Origin: Verrucomicrobiia bacterium
GTDB taxonomy: Bacteria; Verrucomicrobiota; Verrucomicrobiia; Limisphaerales; UBA1319
Assembly (NCBI GenBank): GCA_017880715.1
Contig: JADGRT010000148.1
Coordinates: forward strand, 1-7,161
Reading direction: 5' to 3'
Length of the DNA: 7,161 nucleotides
Positions 1 through 6,296 of the stretch are shown in pieces. The notes under the pieces were generated by a model. That model was not told the origin of the DNA. It was given only the letters and a program-made list of their open reading frames with translations, and did no database searches. Numbering within the stretch: the first letter of the stretch is position 1; the number at the start of each line of letters is the position of its first letter. Made by a program: the position numbers and the translations under genes.

Positions 1-3
1 TTA

Positions 4-86
4 TCGTCCTCGTCCTTCGTCCCTCGTCCTCGTCCTCGAATTTCCGGCTCATTCGATCGAGGACGAGGGACGAAGGACGAGGACGA
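4..86. repeat. 29-bp perfect inverted repeat of CGTCCT-like units
   Basis: Bases 4-32 are the exact reverse complement of 58-86, a 29-bp stem. Each arm is made of near-tandem CGTCCT/CGTCCC units. In the loop, CGAAT (37-41) can pair with ATTCG (51-55), leaving a 9-nt apical loop, so nearly the whole stretch folds into one hairpin. No coding sequence covers it and no T-tract follows, so it does not look like an ordinary terminator. I recall similar CGTCCTCG-rich palindromes as common intergenic elements in Verrucomicrobiota; that link is from memory. It may continue to the left of the window. Confidence 0.85.
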
Positions 87-209
87 GGACGAATGGGGGA
101 AATCAGCCATCGCTTCTCCACGTAGGGCGGACCCTCCTGGTGGGCTCGTGGCTCTGACTTGACAACTGGGTCGGGTTGAAGGAGCTTCCGAGGCAGGTTT
201 AAGGTTGGT

Positions 210-218
210 TGGTATAAT
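210..218 (+). promoter_or_regulatory. Extended -10 promoter of the ferritin gene
   Basis: TATAAT at 213-218 is a consensus sigma-70 -10 box, preceded by TG plus one base (210-212), which makes an extended -10. The hexamer at the expected -35 position (190-195, GAGGCA) is poor, as is usual for extended -10 promoters. The predicted transcript start is near 225, giving a leader of about 27 nt. No clear Fur box or other operator was seen around it. Confidence 0.6.
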
Positions 219-237
219 TCGACCAGCGGCAGACAAC

Positions 238-245
238 GAAAGGAA
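238..245 (+). promoter_or_regulatory. Ribosome binding site of the ferritin gene
   Basis: GAAAGGAA holds an AAGGA core that ends 7 nt before the ATG at 252, a normal Shine-Dalgarno spacing. It supports that start and is one of the few clear ribosome binding sites in the window. Confidence 0.65.
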
Positions 246-251
246 CCTTAC

Positions 252-740
252 ATGATAAAACCGGAAATCCAAGACGCCTTCAACAAGCAGATCAACGCCG
301 AGATGTATTCGTCGTACATCTATCTCGCCATGGCAGCGTGGTTCGAAAACGAGAATCTAACGGGCATGGCCAGTTGGATGAAAACCCAGTCCCGGGAGGA
401 ATGGGGTCATGCGATGAAGTTTTTCGAGCACCTCCATGAACGCGGCGGACGCGCCACCCTCGCCGCCATCAAAGCGCCGCCTGCCAAATGGGATTCGCCC
501 ACCGTCGTGTTTGAGGAAGTTGCCAAACACGAACAGCAGATCACCGGGCTGATCAACCAGTTGGTCGATCTCGCGCAGAGCGCCAAAGACCACGCCAGCG
601 TCAACTTCCTGCAGTGGTTTGTCAACGAACAGGTGGAAGAGGAAGCCACCGCCGCTGATATTCTGCACAAGCTCAAAATGATCAATAAATCCACCAACGG
701 CCTGTTTTTCCTCGATCGCGCGTTGGGCGAACGCAAGTAG
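252..740 (+). CDS. ftnA: Non-haem bacterial ferritin (FtnA type)
   Basis: Iron-storage protein. Ferritins form a 24-subunit cytosolic shell that oxidises Fe(II) at a di-iron centre and stores it as a ferric mineral. The 162 residues match the usual bacterial length (about 165). Ferroxidase residues are all at the positions known from E. coli FtnA: Glu17, Glu50 and His53 (site A), Glu94, Gln127 and Glu130 (site B), with Glu49, Glu126 and Glu129 (site C) and Tyr24. The four-helix signature around YSSYIYLAMAAWFE (19-32) and the REEWGHAMK stretch are intact. It lacks the haem-binding features of bacterioferritin and is longer at the C-terminal helix than Dps. A consensus extended -10 and a Shine-Dalgarno precede it, so it is probably monocistronic: the next gene is 322 nt away across repeats. 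Confidence 0.96.
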   Translation: MIKPEIQDAFNKQINAEMYSSYIYLAMAAWFENENLTGMASWMKTQSREEWGHAMKFFEHLHERGGRATLAAIKAPPAKWDSPTVVFEEVAKHEQQITGLINQLVDLAQSAKDHASVNFLQWFVNEQVEEEATAADILHKLKMINKSTNGLFFLDRALGERK

Positions 741-766
741 TTCCAAGTTCCCTATGCTGCAAGCGC

Positions 767-780
767 GGACAGGCATGTCC
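767..780. repeat. Short hairpin GGACA-ggca-TGTCC
   Basis: A 5-bp stem with a 4-nt loop starts 27 nt after the ferritin stop codon. No T-tract follows, so terminator function is doubtful. It may be the first unit of the palindrome cluster that fills 801-980. Confidence 0.4.
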
Positions 781-800
781 AATGCCGCGAGCTTTTCAAC

Positions 801-980
801 GTAGTCATCCCGGAGGGATGGCTGAGAATAGCCCAGCGTTTCAACGCTGGGTGCGGACGGATCGACGGTTGAGTCCCGAAGGGACGGCTGAGGTTGTGGT
901 TCTCAGCCGTCCCTCCGGGACTTGACACCCAGGCCACGGTCCCAGCGTTGAAACGCTGGGCTATTCTCGTTCGTCCCTTC
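801..980. repeat. Mosaic of REP-like palindromes
   Basis: This non-coding block fills most of the gap between the ferritin and transporter genes (741-1062). Bases 824-851 are the exact reverse complement of 941-968 (28 nt). Each copy contains its own hairpin, CCCAGCGTT-2 nt-AACGCTGGG (832-851 and 941-960). Between them, GTCCC-GAA-GGGAC (873-885) and GTCCC-TCC-GGGAC (909-921) are two more small hairpins, and 881-892 pairs with 902-913 over 12 bp. The elements are therefore nested on three scales. No transposase or coding potential is visible. Such mosaics are typical of non-autonomous REP/MITE-like repeats; assignment to a family needs genome comparison. Confidence 0.85.
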
Positions 981-1062
981 TGGACAAAAACACGGCCTTG
1001 GTCTGGCACCTATAGCGCAAATCCTAGCGGCATCGGACCGGTTTGTCCGCTCCTTTTTTTTC

Positions 1063-2301
1063 ATGAGCACCCAACAGGAAATACTGGCGATCGCCATTTT
1101 TTCGTTCACGTATGTGTTGATCAGCGGCCGGCGCCTGAAAATCCTGCCGCTCAACCGGCCCGCCGCCGCCGTTTTGGGCGCGGTACTGATGGTGGTCACG
1201 GGGGTTCTGACTCCGGAACAAGTCTATCGTTCCGTGGATTATGACACGCTGGTCTTGCTGTTGGGCATGATGCTGATTTCCGCCTACCTTTTTTTAGCGG
1301 GATTCTTCGACGGGGCCGCCGATGGTATTCTCAAGTTGGCCCGAACGCCGCAGCGACTTCTGCTCTACCTGGTTTTGACCTCGGGTATTCTCTCCGCCCT
1401 GTTGGTCAACGATACCATCTGCCTGATGCTGACGCCGCTGGTGGTGGCGGTCATGGTTCGCGGTCGCCTGCCGCTGGTCCCGTACCTGCTGGCATTGGCC
1501 ATGAGCGCCAACATCGGCAGCGTGGCCACGCTCGTTGGCAATCCGCAGAATATGATCATCGGTCATCTGTCTCAGATACCCTTTCTGCGTTTTTCGCGGT
1601 CGCTCCTGCCCGTGGCAGCGGTGGGATTGGCCATCCAATATGCCATCCTGCGCGTGGGTTTTCGGCAGGTGCTGCGTCAGGCCATCATTCAGCCGCAAAC
1701 CACCTCGCCCCGGCCCATCGACCGGCGCTTGCTCAAACTAACCTTCGGTACGCTGGCGCTGGTATTCGCCGGATTTATCGCCGGTTATAATCTGGCCTGG
1801 ACCGCCCTGGGTGGCGCCGCTTTGCTCATGGTGTTGGCCCGGCGCGACACCCACGAGGTTCTGAAGTTGGTCGATTGGCATCTGCTGGTATTTTTCGCCG
1901 CGCTGTTCGCCGTCGTGGAAGGATTCAACCGCACCGGGCTGCCCGATCGAACTTTCCACGCCATCCAGGGCGTTTGGGGCGCCAGCGCCCTCTCTCAAGC
2001 CTGCAATTTCGCCTGGTTCTCCGTGGTGGGATCGAACCTTTTTTCCAACGTTCCCTTTGTACTGGTGGCCGGCAAATGGATCGGCAACTTCGCGAATCCG
2101 GAATTGATCTGGAAAGTAATGGCCATGGCAACCACCCTGGCCGGCAATCTCACCATTCTAGGCTCGGTGGCCAATATGATCGTGGTGGAATCGGCCCGTG
2201 GACATGCGGAAGTGGGATTCTGGGACTATGCCAAGTTCGGTATTCCAGTGACCCTCCTGACGACCGCCGCCGGCATGATTCTGCTTTGGATGTTGGGTTA
2301 A
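1063..2301 (+). CDS. ArsB/NhaD-type anion or Na+/H+ transporter (ion transporter superfamily)
   Basis: Integral inner-membrane carrier of 412 residues with about ten hydrophobic segments from residue 5 to the C-terminus. Signature motifs of the ArsB/NhaD/SLC13 group are present: VNDTICLMLTPL (115-126), ANIGSVATLVGNPQNMII (149-166), LFSNVPFVLV (326-335), and TLAGNLTILGSVANMIVVE (359-377). The two halves carry matching Asn-rich and Gly-Asn-rich hairpins, as expected for the inverted repeat fold of this superfamily. The GNPQN form resembles YbiR-like members. Substrate cannot be read from sequence: arsenite, sodium/proton exchange and organic anions are all possible, and no arsR or arsC gene lies nearby. 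The ATG follows a run of eight T and has no Shine-Dalgarno, but the N-terminus from residue 1 fits the family. It converges on gltD. Confidence 0.88.
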   Translation: MSTQQEILAIAIFSFTYVLISGRRLKILPLNRPAAAVLGAVLMVVTGVLTPEQVYRSVDYDTLVLLLGMMLISAYLFLAGFFDGAADGILKLARTPQRLLLYLVLTSGILSALLVNDTICLMLTPLVVAVMVRGRLPLVPYLLALAMSANIGSVATLVGNPQNMIIGHLSQIPFLRFSRSLLPVAAVGLAIQYAILRVGFRQVLRQAIIQPQTTSPRPIDRRLLKLTFGTLALVFAGFIAGYNLAWTALGGAALLMVLARRDTHEVLKLVDWHLLVFFAALFAVVEGFNRTGLPDRTFHAIQGVWGASALSQACNFAWFSVVGSNLFSNVPFVLVAGKWIGNFANPELIWKVMAMATTLAGNLTILGSVANMIVVESARGHAEVGFWDYAKFGIPVTLLTTAAGMILLWMLG

Positions 2302-2316
2302 CAACTCGTTAATAAT

Positions 2317-2393
2317 GTAGCAGCCGACGTAAGGAGGCTCTAAATGAATGGTTCCTTCCGAAGAAATTTGAGCCTCGTCACCTCGGCTGCTAC
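2317..2393. repeat. Imperfect 24-bp inverted repeat between convergent genes
   Basis: Arms 2317-2340 and 2370-2393 match as reverse complements at 21 of 24 positions, around a 29-nt loop. The arm begins GTAGCAGCCGA and ends GAGGCTC. It sits alone between two stop codons facing each other (2301 and 2435). No T-tract follows either arm. I recall elements with this GTAGCAGCCGAGG core as repeated in Verrucomicrobiota genomes, but could not check. It could act as a shared transcription barrier, or simply be a mobile palindrome that tolerates this non-coding site. Confidence 0.8.
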
Positions 2394-2404
2394 GAGAGCA
2401 TGAC

Positions 2405-2426
2405 TTCTTAAACGGGCTGTTAAGAA
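2405..2426. repeat. AT-rich hairpin TTCTTAA / TTAAGAA
   Basis: A 7-bp perfect stem (2405-2411 with 2420-2426) encloses the 8-nt loop ACGGGCTG, just beyond the stop codon of gltD on the minus strand. No proper U-tract follows on either strand. It may be a weak terminator for gltD or chance. Confidence 0.35.
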
Positions 2427-2434
2427 ACCGAAAA

Positions 2435-3886
2435 CTACTCTCGCTGACTCAAGAACCGGTGAATGCCCTGCGCGGCGCGGCGGCCGTCGCGTACCGCATA
2501 GACCACCAGATTGGCGCCGCGGACCAGATCTCCGCCGGCAAACACCTTGGGCAGGCTGGTCATTTGGTTGTCGTCCACCGCCATCCCGCCCCAGTCATTC
2601 ACCGCGACCCGGGACAAATCGCTCTCTGGTGGATACGTGACCGGATCGAAACCAAACGCGACCAACACCACATCCGCCGGCAGAGAAAACTCGGAGCCGG
2701 ACACCGGGTACGGCTTGCGACGCCCCTGCGCATCCGGTTCGCCCAGTTTCATTTGCGCGCAACGAACCTCAACCACGCGGCCTTGCGCGTTGCCAATTAA
2801 TTCAAGGGGATTGGTCAGAAAATGGAACCGCGCGCCTTCCTCGACGGCATTGTTATATTCCTTGCGGCTGCCGGGCATGTTGTCCAGGTCGCGGCGATAA
2901 AGGCAGACGGCCTCCAACGCATGACACCGCAGGGCCGTGCGCAAACAATCCATGGCCGTGTCGCCGCCGCCCAGTACCACCACCCTTTTACCCGCCACTC
3001 GAATCGTAGGGATATTGGATTTCGCCCCGGCGTTCTTTTCGATCAAGAACGGCAAGGCCGGAAAAATCCCCTCCAGTTCGGCCCCGGGAATATCCAAGGG
3101 CTTGGACTGCTGGGCGCCCATGCCGAGAAAGATGGCGTCGAATTGGTCCAGCAACGCCTGCAACGTCACATCCTTGCCGACGGCAACCTTCGTGCGGAAT
3201 TGGATGCCGCGTTCACGCAACAACTCCAGGCGCCGTTCCATGAGGACTTTTTCGAGCTTGAACGAAGGGATGCCATTGACGAGTAATCCACCGGCGGTGG
3301 CTTGGGACTCGAACACCGTGACCGAGTATCCGAGTTGGGCCAGTTCGTCCGCGCAAGACAATCCTGCCGGGCCCGATCCCACTACGGCTACCGACCGACC
3401 GTTGGGCATGACGCGCGGAGGCTTAATATCCTGGTGGGCAAAGGCGTATTCGTTGATGAATTTCTCGATGGCCCCGATGGGTATGGGAGCTCCCCGCGTA
3501 CCGAGGGTGCACATTTCTTCGCAGCCGCGTTCCTGGGGGCACACGCGCGAACAAATCTCCGGCAGGTTGCTGGTGGAACGCGACACCGCGGCAGCCTCGA
3601 GGAATTTGCCTTCGGCCGTGAGCGCCAGCCATTCGGGTATGCGGTTGCTCAGCGGACAGCCGATGGTGCAAAAGGGCTCGCCGCATTGAAGGCAGCGGGC
3701 CGCCTGGGCTTTGACCGTCTCGGCGTCGTAGAGGGTGTACGTTTCCTTGAAATCCTCGACCCGCTCCGCCGCCTCGCGTTTAGGCGGATCGACCCGCGGC
3801 ACATCGCACCAGATGTACTTGTCTTTGGCCGTGGCAGCCACCAGCGGTTTCATTCGGCCCTCTGCTTTGTCTGACGGTTCATTCAC
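2435..3886 (-). CDS. gltD: Glutamate synthase, small (beta) subunit
   Basis: Feeds electrons from NAD(P)H to the large subunit GltB, which makes two glutamates from glutamine and 2-oxoglutarate; cytosolic ammonia assimilation. The 483 residues fit the family. Order: N-terminal iron-sulfur domain with Cys65, 68, 73, 77 and Cys112, 116, 122, 126; FAD-binding VVGSGPAGLSCADELAQLGY (168-187); NAD(P)H-binding VVVLGGGDTAMDCLRTALR (302-320); and the second FAD contact FAGGDLVRGANLVVYAVRDG (449-468). The open frame starts at GTG (3886); ATG at residue 12 (3853) is an alternative with GAGG 6 nt upstream, while the GTG has AGGA about 10 nt upstream but inside a hairpin. No gltB is adjacent, which is unusual. 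Related GltD-like proteins serve as electron donors to other enzymes (for example NfnB, PreT), but the overall layout fits GltD best. Confidence 0.92.
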   Translation of the reverse strand: MNEPSDKAEGRMKPLVAATAKDKYIWCDVPRVDPPKREAAERVEDFKETYTLYDAETVKAQAARCLQCGEPFCTIGCPLSNRIPEWLALTAEGKFLEAAAVSRSTSNLPEICSRVCPQERGCEEMCTLGTRGAPIPIGAIEKFINEYAFAHQDIKPPRVMPNGRSVAVVGSGPAGLSCADELAQLGYSVTVFESQATAGGLLVNGIPSFKLEKVLMERRLELLRERGIQFRTKVAVGKDVTLQALLDQFDAIFLGMGAQQSKPLDIPGAELEGIFPALPFLIEKNAGAKSNIPTIRVAGKRVVVLGGGDTAMDCLRTALRCHALEAVCLYRRDLDNMPGSRKEYNNAVEEGARFHFLTNPLELIGNAQGRVVEVRCAQMKLGEPDAQGRRKPYPVSGSEFSLPADVVLVAFGFDPVTYPPESDLSRVAVNDWGGMAVDDNQMTSLPKVFAGGDLVRGANLVVYAVRDGRRAAQGIHRFLSQRE

Positions 3887-3887
3887 T

Positions 3888-3904
3888 GGCCAGCGTTCCT
3901 GGCC
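3888..3904 (-). promoter_or_regulatory. Hairpin abutting the gltD GTG start
   Basis: GGCCAG (3888-3893) pairs with CTGGCC (3899-3904) around a 5-nt loop. It lies immediately before the GTG start of gltD and would sequester the AGGA that could act as its ribosome binding site. It either lowers initiation at the GTG or hints that translation really begins at the ATG at 3853. Confidence 0.4.
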
Positions 3905-3905
3905 G

Positions 3906-3929
3906 GGTCACGCCGGTCGTGGCGTGACC
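3906..3929 (-). promoter_or_regulatory. Strong hairpin in the gltD leader
   Basis: GGTCACGCC (3906-3914) and GGCGTGACC (3921-3929) form a perfect 9-bp stem with a 6-nt loop, about 20 nt upstream of the gltD start. There is no T-tract on the minus side. If the candidate promoter at 3942-3970 is right, it lies near the 5' end of the gltD mRNA and could stabilise it; as a DNA palindrome it could also be an operator. Confidence 0.5.
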
Positions 3930-3941
3930 GAAGTCGATGCT

Positions 3942-3970
3942 AGCTTAACTCATGACCATGGATGGCTCAA
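3942..3970 (-). promoter_or_regulatory. Candidate sigma-70 promoter of gltD
   Basis: On the minus strand TTGAGC (3970-3965) is followed after 17 nt by TAAGCT (3947-3942). The -35 matches 4 of 6 and the -10 matches 3 of 6 consensus bases, with ideal spacing. The transcript would start near 3935, about 50 nt before the GTG. This is a weak match that could arise by chance. Confidence 0.3.
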
Positions 3971-4157
3971 CTGTTTTGATGGCTGCCCTCACGGGCGGTC
4001 TGAGAAAATGGCTTCATCGCGAATTTTGTCCCCGCCGGCGGTCTTGAACTCGCCGGTTAAACCGCCGCCTTGAACCCCGAGCGGTTTCCATTTCCTGCGG
4101 TTGATAAGTGGAAAAAGTTTACAGTGAGGTTAAGCACTGGAAACAAAGAAGATAGAA
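3971..4157. other. Gap between gltD and tRNA-Asp
   Basis: No coding sequence is supported here. It contains small palindromes only: CCGCCGGCGG (4032-4041), CGGTT-A-AACCG (4054-4064), and a 7-bp stem AAACCGC (4059-4065) with GCGGTTT (4081-4087). On the minus strand CAGTG/CACTG (4139-4135 with 4126-4122, 8-nt loop) is followed shortly by a run of five T (4115-4111), which could be a weak terminator for the tRNA transcript. Confidence 0.4.
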
Positions 4158-4234
4158 TGGCGGGAGCGGCGGGGCTCGAACCCGTAACCTCTGCCGTGAC
4201 AGGGCAGCGCTCTAACCAATTGAGCTACGCCCCC
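4158..4234 (-). tRNA. tRNA-Asp(GTC) with encoded CCA
   Basis: Reading the minus strand from 4234, a complete cloverleaf forms. The acceptor stem GGGGGCG (4234-4228) pairs with CGCTCCC (4168-4162) with one G-U. The D arm is GCTC/GAGC with loop AATTGGTTA. The anticodon stem CTGCC/GGCAG holds loop CTGTCAC, anticodon GTC at 4200-4198. The T arm has loop TTCGAGC. The body is 74 nt with discriminator G at 4161, as in tRNA-Asp, and CCA is encoded (4160-4158). The only flaw is an A-C mismatch at the base of the T stem (A49-C65; window bases 4185 and 4169), which is unlikely to abolish function. It translates GAC and GAU codons. Confidence 0.95.
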
Positions 4235-4246
4235 ACCGGGGCCGAC

Positions 4247-4275
4247 AACCTAGGCAATGGCCGCCGGCAAGTCAA
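4247..4275 (-). promoter_or_regulatory. Candidate promoter of tRNA-Asp
   Basis: On the minus strand TTGACT (4275-4270) is followed after exactly 17 nt by TAGGTT (4252-4247). The transcript would begin around 4240, only some 6 nt before the mature tRNA end, and the stretch after the -10 is GC-rich, as in stringently controlled stable-RNA promoters. The -10 itself matches only 3 of 6 bases. A full TTGACA on the same strand at 4429-4424 (TAGTTT 16 nt later) is a more distant alternative. Confidence 0.45.
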
Positions 4276-4621
4276 CGGTCAAATCGTAAAAAATGATTCG
4301 GGCAACGGACGCCAAGGAGGTGGGGGTGGGGAACCCCGCTGAAGAAACGTACCGCTACCCGAATCAAAACTTAGGCGCCTTCCGCGCCTTCAACCAGGTA
4401 TAAACTAAGACTCGTAGCGCGTTTGTCAATACCTCAAAATGGCTCCAGCCAAATAACCCTATTTTCGGTCGGCCTACAACCATTTACCGGAGGTTGGAGC
4501 ACCCCTCGCCACCCAATTCACATCGTGATCCAGCACAACCCGGCCTGGGGCGCCGCGTTGACCGTCGTCTCAGTCGTCGATTGCGCTTGACGGTGGCGCT
4601 TGTTCTGCTTGCATAGAACCC
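4276..4621. other. Non-coding gap between tRNA-Asp and the lipoprotein gene
   Basis: I see no gene on either strand. It contains a second possible minus-strand promoter (TTGACA at 4429-4424), a small GGCGC/GCGCC hairpin (4374-4378 with 4384-4388), and a long-range 9-bp pairing with one G-U of 4442-4450 to 4492-4500 that may be chance. On the plus strand TTGACG (4587-4592) has a weak -10-like TTGCAT 16 nt later (4609-4614). That would start transcription almost at the ATG at 4622, giving a leaderless mRNA; this is speculative. Confidence 0.4.
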
Positions 4622-5002
4622 ATGAAAACAAAACTTTCTGCACTAGTTAGCCTGAGCTGCCTTTTGGCGCTGCTCGCCGGTTGTGTCAGCACCATTGACG
4701 GCCGTCACCAGGCGGCCGTCCCCTTCGTCAAGGATACGATCACCAGCCGCTATGAACGGCCCGTGGAACCGATCTTTGCAGCCGCGAAGAAGGTTCTGGC
4801 GGATATGGGCACGCTTTACGGTGAAAACACCATCACCAAGACGCTGGAAGCGAAGATCGACACCCGCACGGTGTGGGTGAGGATCGAAGAGGCCGATCCC
4901 AACGTGTCCAAGGTCACCGTCCAGGTGCGTACCAGCGGGGGCGGCTCGGACATTGATCTGGCGAGCGAAGTGGACAAACGCATTGCCTTGCAATTGCGCT
5001 GA
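4622..5002 (+). CDS. Small lipoprotein, DUF3568-like
   Basis: A 126-residue secreted protein anchored in a membrane. The N-terminus is a lipoprotein signal: Lys2 and Lys4, a hydrophobic core to residue 17, and the lipobox LLAGC with lipidated Cys21. The residue after Cys is Val, not Asp, so retention in the inner membrane is not indicated by the E. coli rule. The mature part (about 40-126) has alternating hydrophobic residues and an RYERPVEPIFAAAKKVLADMG-like helix (two overlapping pieces, 43-63), then beta strands (VWVRIEE, KVTVQVRT) and a C-terminal helix. This order resembles DUF3568 proteins of unknown function; the match is from pattern memory. No Shine-Dalgarno precedes the ATG. It stands alone and ends before a strong terminator at 5121-5153. 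Confidence 0.8.
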   Translation: MKTKLSALVSLSCLLALLAGCVSTIDGRHQAAVPFVKDTITSRYERPVEPIFAAAKKVLADMGTLYGENTITKTLEAKIDTRTVWVRIEEADPNVSKVTVQVRTSGGGSDIDLASEVDKRIALQLR

Positions 5003-5064
5003 ACTGGCTCTCACGGCTCCGAACGCTTAAAGCAGGCAGCCAAGTCGCCTTCGATGGGATGGGA

Positions 5065-6294
5065 TTATATCTCCCTTGGCGGTTTGGGCTGACCGTGTCT
5101 AAGTCCAATATTTTGATCGTACGAACCCAGCTTCACGGCTGGGTTCGTTTTTTGGGCGCGCAACTCCAGGGCCAGGTGCGCGATGCGCTGACGGGCCGCC
5201 TCGGCCGGCGCGGAGTTCGGATCCCGATCGATAATGCGTTGCAGGGTTTCCCGGGCTTTGACCAGATCTCCGGCTTGTCGAGTGTAAAAATCAGCCATCA
5301 TGTGGAGCCAGGAGATGACCTTTTTAGCTGGCTGGCCGGGCTGGGCAACCAGTTGTTCCAACTGATCCACCGCCAGAGGGATATGGTGGAAATGCTCGGC
5401 ATAAATCCGGGCCAGTTGTTCCCGGGCCTCCCAATCCTGGGGGTGTTGTTCCAATTGATGCACCAAACGGGTGGCGGTGGCAGAGAGGTCTTCCGTGGGA
5501 GGTTTGAAACCGTTGAAATCATCCCGCAACCCCAACCGTTCCTCACTGTGCGGCACCGCAATGCGGCCTGGTTCGCTATCTTGGGACGCCGCTGGCAGAC
5601 GCAAATGCGCGAGCCGCTGCCAGGCCGTTTGCGCCACCTCGGTATCGGGAAAAAGCTGCAGGATCTTTTCCAGGGGCGCTCGCACCGCGGCCTCCGTCTC
5701 ACCCGCCCGCAAACGCCAATCGGATAGGCGATTCAAGGCGTAGGCCACGCTTTCTCCCGCATGACCCGATTGGTTGATAAATCGTTCCAGCGTGTTCGCC
5801 GCGGCCGCGGCATCCGCCAGATGGTTCATCTGCAGCTCCGCCAGCAGCATGTGCCCGGTGAAATCCTTGGGAAAAAGCGCCAATTGTTTCTCAAATTCGG
5901 CGGCGGCTTCCTGGTAAAGCCCCCTTTTGGTCAAACCCTGGCCGATGTCGTAACTGGGATGCGGCTCAACCTCCTGGCTGCCCCCGTCAAACAAGGACAC
6001 AATGGGATTGGCAAAGAAACCGCCGATGCTCGAACCCCAGATAAAGGCCAGCAGCAAACCGCCCACCGCCGCCGCCGGAATACCCACAAAGGCGCCCGAA
6101 TACCCACCCTCGGCCACGGCGGGGACTACAAACACGCCCAGATACACAAATACGAGCAAGGTTTGAACCCACTTGACGACCAGACGCGACGGCTCCTCGC
6201 TGCGCTTGAGCCAATGCCACATCAGCCAGCCGATTACGGCGGCCATCCCAGCGATGGGCAGGCAGAAGGCGGCGATTTCAGCGAAGCGATTCAT
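5065..6294 (-). CDS. Membrane-anchored TPR-repeat protein
   Basis: A 409-residue protein of unknown specific role. Three hydrophobic segments lie at about residues 7-29, 44-63 and 67-92, followed by a long soluble part rich in helix pairs. The first repeat (about 113-146, with GLYQEAAAEFEKQLALFPKD at 125-144) is a canonical tetratricopeptide repeat; weaker repeats cover 147-232 and 280-378, separated by a Pro- and charge-rich linker (about 233-270). TPR domains are scaffolds for protein partners, so this is probably an assembly or anchoring factor at the inner membrane. The ATG is 2 nt after the stop of the NusG-family gene, so the two are likely co-translated. The last ~27 residues (RAQKT onward) look less helical and partly derive from the terminator on the other strand. 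Confidence 0.82.
   Translation of the reverse strand: MNRFAEIAAFCLPIAGMAAVIGWLMWHWLKRSEEPSRLVVKWVQTLLVFVYLGVFVVPAVAEGGYSGAFVGIPAAAVGGLLLAFIWGSSIGGFFANPIVSLFDGGSQEVEPHPSYDIGQGLTKRGLYQEAAAEFEKQLALFPKDFTGHMLLAELQMNHLADAAAAANTLERFINQSGHAGESVAYALNRLSDWRLRAGETEAAVRAPLEKILQLFPDTEVAQTAWQRLAHLRLPAASQDSEPGRIAVPHSEERLGLRDDFNGFKPPTEDLSATATRLVHQLEQHPQDWEAREQLARIYAEHFHHIPLAVDQLEQLVAQPGQPAKKVISWLHMMADFYTRQAGDLVKARETLQRIIDRDPNSAPAEAARQRIAHLALELRAQKTNPAVKLGSYDQNIGLRHGQPKPPREI
5121..5153 (+). terminator. Intrinsic terminator, inside the 3' end of the convergent gene
   Basis: ACGAACCCAGC (5121-5131) and GCTGGGTTCGT (5138-5148) form a perfect 11-bp stem with a 6-nt loop, and the stem end runs into six T (5148-5153). 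It is a textbook plus-strand terminator and fits the lipoprotein gene, which ends about 120 nt upstream. It lies within codons 383-392 of the minus-strand TPR gene. On the minus strand the stem is not followed by a T-tract, so it should act mainly in one direction. Confidence 0.85.
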
Positions 6295-6296
6295 GA

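Noticed and set aside
159..164. Consensus TTGACA upstream of ferritin
   Set aside because: No acceptable -10 lies 16-18 nt downstream; the extended -10 at 213-218 is too far away to pair with it.
801..980. CRISPR array
   Set aside because: The repeats are inverted and nested, not direct repeats with regular unique spacers.
894..1244. Plus-strand open frame of 116 codons
   Set aside because: It begins in the palindrome mosaic and runs into the transporter gene in another frame; its residues show no domain.
1063..2301. Arsenic resistance operon
   Set aside because: The transporter family includes ArsB, but no arsR, arsC or arsA gene is present and the substrate motifs do not single out arsenite.
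4070..4342. Plus-strand open frame across the tRNA
   Set aside because: It reads through the complement of tRNA-Asp, which is clearly the functional feature.
5003..5064. Terminator for the NusG-TPR operon on the minus strand
   Set aside because: No stem followed by a T-tract was found between the TPR stop codon and the lipoprotein gene on that strand.
5059..5727. Long plus-strand open frame opposite the TPR gene
   Set aside because: It mirrors the minus-strand gene, has no ribosome binding site or recognisable domain, and contains the terminator hairpin near its start.
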